Below are positions 1-6,484 of a DNA stretch of 64,000 nt, one piece after another (the stretch's first letter is position 1; each line of letters begins with the position of its first letter). The stretch spans positions 1,583,501 to 1,647,500 of the forward strand of contig NZ_ASVU01000001.1 in NCBI RefSeq assembly GCF_000407365.1, read 5' to 3'. The position numbers and the translations under genes were made by a program. Under the pieces are notes generated by a model. That model had not been told where the DNA came from. It did not search any database and saw nothing but the letters and a program-made list of their open reading frames with translations. The stretch is from Enterococcus asini ATCC 700915 (lineage in GTDB: Bacteria > Bacillota > Bacilli > Lactobacillales > Enterococcaceae).

Positions 1-57
1 GAAGTCGGCGGGGCAACCGTCTTCGTATTACCGGTGGAAGGATTCCATCAATACTAA
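1..57 (+). CDS. darA: Cyclic-di-AMP receptor DarA/PstA (YaaQ, DUF970), C-terminal end only
   Basis: The window opens inside a reading frame of 18 codons ending in TAA at 55-57. The peptide contains GGATVFVLPVE, the C-terminal strand typical of the small PII-like c-di-AMP-binding protein YaaQ/DarA. Its position directly before holB agrees with the tmk-yaaQ-holB order of Firmicutes. Only the tail is visible, so no ligand-binding residues can be checked. Confidence 0.75.
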   Translation, partial: EVGGATVFVLPVEGFHQY

Positions 58-69
58 GAGGAGGGCGTC

Positions 70-1005
70 ATGGATACATTTTTAGCCCAAAATCAGCCCT
101 TGGTTTACTCACAAATCAAAAAAAGTGTGGAGCATGGGCGTTTGGCCCATGCTTATCTTTTTGAAGGGGACCAAGGTGTCGGCAAGCACGAACTGAGTCT
201 GTGGCTGGCCAAGCGCTTGTTTTGTACCCAAGTGGTGGACAATGAACCCTGTAATAAGTGTAATAACTGCCTGCGAATTGCAGCGGGAGAGCATCCAAAC
301 TTATGGCAGATTAAGCCGGACGGGCAGTCGATTAAAGTCGATCAGATTCGTCAGTTACAACAAGAATTTGTCCGCTCGGGCTTTGAGTCCCGCTTGCAGT
401 TTTTCACCATTTCCCATGCGGATAAGATGAATGCCAGTGCCGCCAATAGCCTGTTAAAATTTTTGGAAGAGCCTGCTGGGAGTTTTGTGGCAATTTTAGA
501 AACCTACAGTCCTGGGAAGATTTTGCCCACGATTCAGTCTCGCTGCCAGATTTTGCATTTTGCTCCTTTGAATACGCAGGCGTTGGTGGCAAAACTAGTT
601 CAAACGGGAACTGGCACAGAATCGGCGACACTCTTAGCGGCTCTGACCAATAGTTACCAAAAAGCGGTTGAAATCTCACAAGAGGAATGGTTTAATGAGG
701 CTAAGGCTGCCGTTAGTCAATGGTACCTTTATTTAGCAAACAATGATTTGATGGCCTTTGTCTACGTGCAGAAAAAACTCACTACATTGGCCAAAGAAAA
801 AGAGCGCCAGCAGTTATTATTACAAATGCTGATGCAACACTTTCGCCAAGCCAGAAGTAAGCTTTTAAATGGGGACGTACTAGCGTTAAAAGAGAATACT
901 CGGCGGATTGAGCTGTTGTTAGAAGCGGAGCAAAAACTCGGGGCCAATGTTTCTTTTCAAAATGTTTGCGAACAGCTAGTATTGCGAATGATTCATCAGG
1001 ATTAA
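70..1005 (+). CDS. holB: DNA polymerase III subunit delta'
   Basis: This 311-residue protein is the clamp-loader delta' subunit, which helps load the beta sliding clamp onto DNA. The N-terminal AAA+ fold has a Walker-A-like loop at about residues 33-40 (GDQGVGKH). A zinc module typical of HolB/DnaX lies at about 52-67 with Cys 52, 61, 64 and 67. The SRC-like sensor region appears as TIQSRCQ near 155. The ATG at 70 follows a GAGGAGGG ribosome site at 58-65, 12 bases after the darA stop. It is the second gene of a tightly packed housekeeping run that continues with ricT and yabA. Confidence 0.95.
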   Translation: MDTFLAQNQPLVYSQIKKSVEHGRLAHAYLFEGDQGVGKHELSLWLAKRLFCTQVVDNEPCNKCNNCLRIAAGEHPNLWQIKPDGQSIKVDQIRQLQQEFVRSGFESRLQFFTISHADKMNASAANSLLKFLEEPAGSFVAILETYSPGKILPTIQSRCQILHFAPLNTQALVAKLVQTGTGTESATLLAALTNSYQKAVEISQEEWFNEAKAAVSQWYLYLANNDLMAFVYVQKKLTTLAKEKERQQLLLQMLMQHFRQARSKLLNGDVLALKENTRRIELLLEAEQKLGANVSFQNVCEQLVLRMIHQD

Positions 1006-1026
1006 TCAGATAGGGGGGATTTGCCG

Positions 1027-1857
1027 ATGGAAGTCGTTGGTGTGCGTTTTCGGGATTCCGGACACATCTATTACTATGCACCAGGAAAAGCGGAGTATCA
1101 CTATGACGAGCGCGTAATCGTGGAGTCACAACAAGCAAAAATGTTGGCAAAAGTGGCGATTCCCAAAATAGATATCGACAAAAGCGATTTACCTAAAGAG
1201 GTCTTACCGATTTTACATAAAGCCGGAGAGCAGGAGATTCAAAAAGCCCAACGCAACGAAGCAGACGCTCAGGCAGCCATGGGGATTGGCAAGAAGAAAA
1301 TCCGCTCACGGAATCTGGAAATGAAGCTCGTGGGAGTGGAGTACACCTTGGACCGCAGCCGGATGATTTTCTACTTCACGGCAGATGGCCGGGTGGATTT
1401 CCGAGAATTGGTCAAAGATTTGGCGGGAGAATTCCGCACCCGGATCGAATTGCGGCAAATCGGAGTCAGAGATGAGGCCAAACTCTTAGGGGGACTGGGA
1501 CCTTGTGGACGACCGTTGTGTTGCGCCACTTTTTTAGGGGACTTTATTCCCGTGTCGATTAAAATGGCCAAGGATCAAGGTTTGTCTTTGAATCCGACGA
1601 AGATTTCTGGCCTTTGTGGGCGTTTAATGTGCTGTTTGAAGTATGAAAACGCCGAGTACGAAACTGCCAAAAAAGAAATGCCGGACTATGGTAAAGAAAT
1701 CCTAACCCCAGACGGCAAAGGCCGCGTGGTGGGCTTGAATCTTTTGAACCGGATCGTTCGCGTGCGCTTAGTCGGTCGGGAAACTCCGGTGGAATATCTC
1801 TACAGTGAACTACAAGCTTTTAAAGAACAAGCCAAAGTGGGTGAAGTCCATGGATAA
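1027..1857 (+). CDS. ricT: PSP1-domain protein RicT (YaaT)
   Basis: A 276-residue PSP1-domain protein. In Bacillus subtilis the orthologue works with RicA and RicF in the Fe-S Y-complex that affects RNase Y-dependent mRNA maturation and development. Two cysteine clusters characteristic of the family are visible, CGRPLCC and CGRLMCC, in the second half. I prefer ATG 1027 over an in-frame TTG at 1021, because the AGGGGGG ribosome site at about 1012-1018 is only two bases from the TTG but about eight from the ATG. The stop overlaps the yabA start by eight bases. The partners RicA and RicF are not in this window. Confidence 0.9.
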   Translation: MEVVGVRFRDSGHIYYYAPGKAEYHYDERVIVESQQAKMLAKVAIPKIDIDKSDLPKEVLPILHKAGEQEIQKAQRNEADAQAAMGIGKKKIRSRNLEMKLVGVEYTLDRSRMIFYFTADGRVDFRELVKDLAGEFRTRIELRQIGVRDEAKLLGGLGPCGRPLCCATFLGDFIPVSIKMAKDQGLSLNPTKISGLCGRLMCCLKYENAEYETAKKEMPDYGKEILTPDGKGRVVGLNLLNRIVRVRLVGRETPVEYLYSELQAFKEQAKVGEVHG

Positions 1858-2197
1858 ACGGGAACTTTACGATGGCTTGTCAAACCTTGAAGAAGACTTG
1901 AAAAATTCTTTGGGCCAGCTGTCAGAAATGAAGGCTGCCCTCCAAGAAATCGTGGAAAAGAATACGACTTTGGAATTAGAGAATCAAAAGTTGCGAGAAT
2001 ATTTACAGGAATTGGAGCGAGAAGCCGCACCGGTTCCGAGTGAAACCAAGCAAGAGATGTCCAAGTCCCGGATGAATTTGGGTAAAATCTACGAAGATGG
2101 CTTCCACATTTGTCGGGAGTCTTACGGGGCTCGCCGGGAAAATGACGAGCAGTGTGTCTTTTGTCTGGAAGTCTTGTATCGAGAAAGTCAAAATTAA
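1850..2197 (+). CDS. yabA: Replication initiation control protein YabA
   Basis: A 115-residue protein beginning MDKRELYDGLSNLE. It has a long N-terminal coiled coil and a C-terminal zinc site, the HIC...CVFC pattern around residues 83-105. YabA binds DnaA and DnaN and restrains initiation at oriC. The ATG at 1850 overlaps the ricT stop (ATGGATAA), so translation is probably coupled. A longer in-frame start upstream lies inside ricT and adds residues not seen in the family, so I reject it. Confidence 0.92.
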   Translation: MDKRELYDGLSNLEEDLKNSLGQLSEMKAALQEIVEKNTTLELENQKLREYLQELEREAAPVPSETKQEMSKSRMNLGKIYEDGFHICRESYGARRENDEQCVFCLEVLYRESQN

Positions 2198-2200
2198 CCA

Positions 2201-2234
2201 GGAGAGTCCCACGATTTGGTGGCGGCTCTTTTTT
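2201..2234 (+). terminator. Imperfect hairpin plus T run between yabA and rsmI
   Basis: The segment GAGAGTCCCAC followed by GTGGCGGCTCT can form a stem with one mismatch or bulge, and a run of seven T follows. It lies directly after the yabA stop and before the rsmI ribosome site. It would be a weak terminator or a partial attenuator; rsmI has no obvious promoter of its own after it. Confidence 0.4.
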
Positions 2235-2251
2235 TGAAAAGAGGGAAAACC

Positions 2252-3118
2252 ATGGAAATCCAACAGAGTTTTAAAGGGACAACGCAAACCGGGAGCCTTT
2301 ACTTGGTGCCCACCCCGATTGGCAATCTGGACGACATGAGCGTCCGCGGGGTGAAAACCTTGCAAGCAGCGGACTTGATTGCCGCAGAAGATACCCGGAA
2401 TACTCAGAAATTACTGAATCACTTTGAGATTACTACGCCCCAAAAAAGTCTCCATGAGCACAATTATAAGGAACGGATTCCTCAACTTTTGGAGTTCTTG
2501 CGCAGTGGCAAGTCCATCGCCCAGGTTTCGGATGCGGGGATGCCCTCCATTAGCGATCCAGGTCACGAGTTGGTTTTGGCTTGTTTGGAAGAGAAGATCA
2601 AAGTAGTGGCACTGCCAGGGCCGACTGCAGGATTAACGGCTTTATTGGCTTCGGGATTGAGTCCTCAGCCGAATTACTTCTATGGCTTTTTGCCTCGGAA
2701 GAAAAATGAACAGAAGGCTGTTTTGCAAAGTTTGGCCAGTCAAGAAGCGACGTTGATCTTTTACGAATCTCCCCACCGTATTAAAGACACCTTGATGAAC
2801 CTGGCAGCGGTTTTTGGTCCTCGTCAGGCAGTTATCTGTCGGGAGTTAACCAAACTCCATGAAGAATATCTGCGGGGGGATTTTAACGAGCTGATCGATT
2901 ACTTGAGTGAAAAAGAATTAAAAGGGGAGTGTTGCCTGCTAGTGGCAGGAAATCAAGAACCAGAAGCGCCGGTAGCCGAAGTGGCAGTCAGCGTGAAAGA
3001 AGAAGTTCAAGCATTGGTGGATCAAGGGATGAAACCCAATGCGGCGATTAAAACCGTGGCGCAACGCCGCTCCCGTAAGAAACAAGAAATTTATCAAGAA
3101 TACCATGATTTGGTGTAG
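2252..3118 (+). CDS. rsmI: 16S rRNA (cytidine1402-2'-O)-methyltransferase RsmI
   Basis: A 288-residue tetrapyrrole-methylase-fold enzyme that 2'-O-methylates C1402 in the 16S rRNA decoding centre using S-adenosylmethionine. The family signature LYLVPTPIGNLDD occurs near residue 14, AAEDTRNT near 47, and the SAM loop VSDAGMPSISDPG near 95. The ATG at 2252 has a GAGGGAAAA ribosome site. It completes the holB-ricT-yabA-rsmI order of low-GC Gram-positives and is followed by a strong terminator. Confidence 0.95.
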   Translation: MEIQQSFKGTTQTGSLYLVPTPIGNLDDMSVRGVKTLQAADLIAAEDTRNTQKLLNHFEITTPQKSLHEHNYKERIPQLLEFLRSGKSIAQVSDAGMPSISDPGHELVLACLEEKIKVVALPGPTAGLTALLASGLSPQPNYFYGFLPRKKNEQKAVLQSLASQEATLIFYESPHRIKDTLMNLAAVFGPRQAVICRELTKLHEEYLRGDFNELIDYLSEKELKGECCLLVAGNQEPEAPVAEVAVSVKEEVQALVDQGMKPNAAIKTVAQRRSRKKQEIYQEYHDLV

Positions 3119-3151
3119 TAAAAGCCTCGGCCTTGGCCGGGGCTTTTCTAT
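3119..3151 (+). terminator. Intrinsic terminator after rsmI
   Basis: AAAAGCC-T-CGGCC pairs with GGCCG-G-GGCTTTT across a two-base loop, immediately after the rsmI stop. It closes the holB-rsmI run. Confidence 0.85.
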
Positions 3152-3251
3152 TACTTGCGAAGAGGATGTGAGAAAAGCTCACGCCAAAGGAGACGAATTT
3201 TCAGAAAGTTTTGAAAAATAGGCGAAAATTCTAGAAATCACCAAAAATCCG

Positions 3252-3297
3252 TGTTACCATTTCTTCCATAACAAACCGACCTGCTTGGACACAGGTC
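3252..3297 (+). repeat. Two inverted repeats upstream of amtB
   Basis: The first is TGTTA-N12-TAACA at 3252-3273, which resembles the half-sites of a GlnR/TnrA operator but with 12 instead of the usual 7 central bases. The second is GACCTG-N8-CAGGTC at 3278-3297, just before the ribosome site. Nitrogen control of amtB would be expected, but the spacing mismatch makes a GlnR assignment unsafe. Confidence 0.35.
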
Positions 3298-3317
3298 AAA
3301 ATAAAGGAGGAATTTTG

Positions 3318-4532
3318 ATGGACACGGGAAATATTGGGTTTATGATTCTTTGTACAGGTTTGGTTTTTGTGATGACGCCGGCTTTGGCATTTTTCTATGG
3401 GGGGCTTTCGCAAAAGAAGCACTTGTTAAACACCATGATGATGGTGATCGTCACCATGGGACTGGCTTCCTTGCTGTGGATTATTATCGGCTACAGTTTG
3501 GCCTTTAGTGGGGGCAATTCTTTTATCGGTAATTTGGACAAGGTATTTTTCAATGGTGTTTCCAGCGAGTCTTCTTCCGGTTTACCAGAAGGGTTGTTTG
3601 CAGCCTTTCAGATGATGTTTGTGCTGATTACTACGGCGATTCTCACCGGGGCCGTGGCTGGGCGCATGCGTTTTTCCGCTTTATTAATATTCTTAAGTGG
3701 CTGGATCATCTTGGTCTATGCGCCCATTGCCCACATGGTTTGGGGCGGGGGCTTCTTGGATCAGATTGGTTCTGTCGACTTCGCCGGGGGCAATGTGGTG
3801 CATATTAGCTCCGGGATTTCCGGTTTAGTTTTGGCCATGGTTCTGGGTCAGCGCAAGCGGAAGGAAAATGAAAGTTTCACACCCCACAACGTCCCTTTTG
3901 TTGTTTTAGGTACCGGTCTTTTGTGGTTAGGTTGGTTTGGCTTTAATGCTGGCTCAGCACTTGCGGCGGATGGCTTGGCTGTACACGCATTGTTAACGAC
4001 TAATACCGCAGCAGCTGCCGGGATGATGTCTTGGATGATGTTGGAATGGCTCGTAAAAGGTAAACCTAGTATCGTAGGTTCTTGTACGGGGGCGGTGGTC
4101 GGTTTAGTGGCGATTACTCCCGGGGCTGGCTTTGTCTCTATCGGTTCGGCTTTGATTGCCGGCTTATTGGTTTCACCGATTTGCTTTTACGGGACGCGCT
4201 TTGTAAAAGAAAAACTGGGCTGCGACGATGCCCTAGATGCTTTTGGCTGTCACGGGCTAGGAGGGATTTTCGGTGGACTGATCACCGGGCTTTTGGCCGA
4301 TCCTGCCATCGGTGGGGAAACCGGGCTCTTCTTCGGCGGAGTGGACCTGTTTGTGGCCCAAATTCTGAGCATTCTCTTTACCATTCTTTTTGCCGGAGGA
4401 GTGAGTTTTATTCTGATTATGGTGATTAAAAAATTCATGCCGATTCGGGTTTCTTCATCCCAAGAGGAAAAGGGCTTGGATCATGCTTTGCACAACGAAC
4501 AAGCCTATCAAGATCTTTTAGGAAATGAATAA
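3318..4532 (+). CDS. amtB: Ammonium transporter (Amt/MEP/Rh family)
   Basis: A 404-residue integral membrane protein with about eleven hydrophobic segments, the normal size for bacterial ammonium channels. Visible signatures are FYGGLSQKKHLLNTMMM in the first third, YAPIAHMVWGGG and HISSGISGL (first pore His), FGFNAGSALA, and DAFGCHGLGGIFGG (second pore His). The ATG at 3318 has a strong AAAGGAGGA ribosome site at 3303-3311; an upstream TTG at 3285 has none. No PII gene (glnK) follows, unlike the common amtB-glnK pair, so post-translational control would have to come from elsewhere. Confidence 0.95.
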   Translation: MDTGNIGFMILCTGLVFVMTPALAFFYGGLSQKKHLLNTMMMVIVTMGLASLLWIIIGYSLAFSGGNSFIGNLDKVFFNGVSSESSSGLPEGLFAAFQMMFVLITTAILTGAVAGRMRFSALLIFLSGWIILVYAPIAHMVWGGGFLDQIGSVDFAGGNVVHISSGISGLVLAMVLGQRKRKENESFTPHNVPFVVLGTGLLWLGWFGFNAGSALAADGLAVHALLTTNTAAAAGMMSWMMLEWLVKGKPSIVGSCTGAVVGLVAITPGAGFVSIGSALIAGLLVSPICFYGTRFVKEKLGCDDALDAFGCHGLGGIFGGLITGLLADPAIGGETGLFFGGVDLFVAQILSILFTILFAGGVSFILIMVIKKFMPIRVSSSQEEKGLDHALHNEQAYQDLLGNE

Positions 4533-4537
4533 AAAAT

Positions 4538-4577
4538 AGCCGAGGGGAGGTGGTTGCCCCTCGGCTGACTTGTTTCA
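4538..4577 (+). terminator. Hairpin terminator after amtB
   Basis: A perfect ten-base stem AGCCGAGGGG/CCCCTCGGCT sits five bases after the amtB stop. The downstream T content is weak (GACTTGTTTC), so termination may be incomplete. The dinB promoter begins inside the tail. Confidence 0.6.
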
Positions 4578-4598
4578 GAACGTTTGTTTGGGTATAAT
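4570..4598 (+). promoter_or_regulatory. dinB promoter with an internal LexA (SOS) box-like site
   Basis: TTGTTT at 4570-4575 and TATAAT at 4593-4598 are separated by exactly 17 bases. Within the spacer, GAAC-GTTT-GTTT at 4578-4589 matches the Gram-positive SOS core GAAC-N4-GTTC at seven of eight positions. A repressor bound there would cover both promoter elements. Confidence 0.6.
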
Positions 4599-4618
4599 TG
4601 GTGGAAAGGAGGGGTGCT

Positions 4619-5740
4619 ATGAGCGAATTGCAATTTCCCCTAAAAAACGATACCAGTCGCAAGATCATTCACATCGATATGGATGCTTTTTTTGCTTCCG
4701 TGGAAGAGCGGGACAATCCGGAGTTGGCCTTGCATCCCTTGGTGATTGCCCGCCATCCCCACGACACAGGAGGCCGAGGCGTGGTGACCACGGCCAATTA
4801 CAAAGCCCGGCAGTATGGCATTCATTCCGCCATGAGCGCTCAGAAGGCTTATGAACTTTGCCCGAAAGCCGTCTTTATGCCCGGCAATCACGAAAAGTAC
4901 CGAGAGATTTCCCACCAAGTCCGGGAAATCTTCGCAAAATACACAGATATCATCGAGCCGGTTTCCATTGATGAGGCTTACTTAGATGTGACCCACAACA
5001 AGCAAAATATCCAGTCGGCGGTGAAAGTGGCTCGCTTGATTCAACAGGAAATTTGGCAAGAAGTTCGACTGACCTGTTCGGCAGGGGTCAGCTACAATAA
5101 ATTTTTGGCGAAGCTAGCCTCGGATTACCACAAACCGGCCGGACTGACACTGGTAGCTCCCGATGAAGCTTTGGCGTTTATGCAAGCTTTGCCAATTGAG
5201 AAATTCCATGGGGTAGGGAAGAAAACCTCGCCGAAAATGCATGAGCTGGGGATTTTTACCGGCATGGATCTCTATCAGCTTGGGGAAATGGAGTTGATTT
5301 CTCAGTTTGGTAAGATGGGCTATTCTTTGTATCGCAAAGTTCGGGGCATTCACGATTCCCCGGTGAATGTGACCCGAGATCGCAAGTCCGTGGGCAAAGA
5401 GCACACCTATGGCAATCCCTTAACCACGGAAAACCAAGTGTTGGCTCAGTTGCGTCGCTTGGCTGAAGAAGTGGACAAGAGTTTGCGACGGGTGGCTAAG
5501 CACGGCCAAACCATCGTCTTAAAGGTTCGCTATGCCGACTACACCACGATTACCAAACGTCAGACGTTGAATCAATACATTCGGGACAAGGATCAGATTT
5601 TTTCCCAGGCTAGTTTGATCTGGGAAGACGTACTTGGCTTGGAAAAAGGCATCCGCCTCTTAGGCATTACAGTGACCAATTTAGATCCCATCAGCTATGA
5701 AAATATCTTGTTGCCCCTTTGGGAGAAAAAAACGGAGTAA
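4619..5740 (+). CDS. dinB: DNA polymerase IV (Y-family translesion polymerase)
   Basis: A 373-residue Y-family polymerase for low-fidelity bypass of damaged template. The catalytic palm motifs are HIDMDAFFASVE near residue 17 and SIDEAYLDVT near 118. The helix-hairpin-helix segment FHGVGKKTSPKMHELGI lies near 200, followed by a little-finger domain. The ATG at 4619 has an AAAGGAGGGG ribosome site; an in-frame TTG at 4598 overlaps the -10 box and is excluded. The SOS-like operator in the promoter fits DNA-damage control. Its stop codon is built into the downstream terminator stem. Confidence 0.94.
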   Translation: MSELQFPLKNDTSRKIIHIDMDAFFASVEERDNPELALHPLVIARHPHDTGGRGVVTTANYKARQYGIHSAMSAQKAYELCPKAVFMPGNHEKYREISHQVREIFAKYTDIIEPVSIDEAYLDVTHNKQNIQSAVKVARLIQQEIWQEVRLTCSAGVSYNKFLAKLASDYHKPAGLTLVAPDEALAFMQALPIEKFHGVGKKTSPKMHELGIFTGMDLYQLGEMELISQFGKMGYSLYRKVRGIHDSPVNVTRDRKSVGKEHTYGNPLTTENQVLAQLRRLAEEVDKSLRRVAKHGQTIVLKVRYADYTTITKRQTLNQYIRDKDQIFSQASLIWEDVLGLEKGIRLLGITVTNLDPISYENILLPLWEKKTE

Positions 5741-5772
5741 GCGTATCGGTACGCTTACTCCGCTTTTTTTTT
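5733..5772. terminator. Bidirectional terminator between dinB and nrdG
   Basis: A perfect 13-base stem starting CGGAGTAAGCGTA with a four-base loop TCGG. A nine-T run follows on the plus strand, and an A run precedes it that becomes a T run on the minus strand. It separates two convergent genes and contains the dinB stop codon. Confidence 0.9.
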
Positions 5773-6374
5773 TAGATTAATTTTTGTTTGTCTAGTTGTT
5801 CAAAGGTCTGTTTACCGTCGACGCATTTGTCCCAAATTACCGCTTTTTGCTGGTCCAAGGATTTTTTAACATCCAGAATTCGTTGGTTACTACTACCGCG
5901 AAACTGCAAGTTTAAATTGCGCTTGGCTAACTCGAAGCGGCCGTCCACCAAGACATCTACTTGTTCCAAAAGAGCAAGCTTGTCTGGAGTTTCCAGTAAG
6001 AGTTCTTCAAAGGTATAGCCCGTCCAGCTCCAAATGTCCTTGCTGTCACCAAAACGCTCCCGCACCTTAGCCACTACTTCCAGACAGACTTGGGTATTCA
6101 GGAAAGGTTCCCCGCCTAAAAGGGTCAACCCTTGCACATAGTCATGGTCTAGGTCGACTAATATTTGTTCCATCAGCTCTGGAGTGAAATCTTGGCCGTA
6201 GTTGAAATTTTGCACGGCTTTGTTAAAGCAGCCTTCACAAGCAAATAAGCAGCCGGAGACGTACAGGCTACAACGGACGCCCTCGCCGTCGACAAAATTA
6301 AAGGCTTTGTAGTCTGCAATCTTTTGCTTGCTGAACTTTTCGGCATGCCATTCTTGAGGTTGGGGATTTCGCAT
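5772..6374 (-). CDS. nrdG: Anaerobic ribonucleoside-triphosphate reductase activating protein
   Basis: A 200-residue radical-SAM activase that installs the glycyl radical on NrdD. The 4Fe-4S CxxxCxxC motif is at residues 42-49 (CLFACEGC), after the glycine-rich start FNFVDGEGVRCSLYVSGC. LGGEPFLN, a typical SAM-contact segment, follows near residue 105. It lies downstream of nrdD on the same strand, separated by a hairpin. The ribosome site is weak (AAAGTG about six bases before ATG). Confidence 0.95.
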   Translation of the reverse strand: MRNPQPQEWHAEKFSKQKIADYKAFNFVDGEGVRCSLYVSGCLFACEGCFNKAVQNFNYGQDFTPELMEQILVDLDHDYVQGLTLLGGEPFLNTQVCLEVVAKVRERFGDSKDIWSWTGYTFEELLLETPDKLALLEQVDVLVDGRFELAKRNLNLQFRGSSNQRILDVKKSLDQQKAVIWDKCVDGKQTFEQLDKQKLI

Positions 6375-6411
6375 AGGGTCACTTTCTTTCTGGAAAATTC
6401 ACTAGAGCAAC

Positions 6412-6440
6412 AAAAAGCCGGGGAGTAGACCCCGGCTTTT
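6412..6440 (-). terminator. Hairpin with T tail between nrdD and nrdG
   Basis: On the minus strand AAAAGCCGGGG pairs with CCCCGGCTTTT over a six-base loop, and T residues follow. It sits after the nrdD stop and before nrdG. It therefore acts either as the nrdD terminator or as an attenuator that lowers nrdG relative to nrdD. Confidence 0.75.
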
Positions 6441-6484
6441 GTACTCCTAGTCTAGCAATGCTGGCCAAAAACGTGGTTCAGCTT

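Noticed and set aside
782-1150. A 122-codon open frame on the minus strand over the end of holB
   Set aside because: It lies opposite well-supported holB and ricT, has no ribosome site and shows no recognisable motif.
3252-3273. GlnR/TnrA operator at amtB
   Set aside because: Half-sites fit but the central spacing is 12 rather than 7, so the protein dimer would not bind in the known way.
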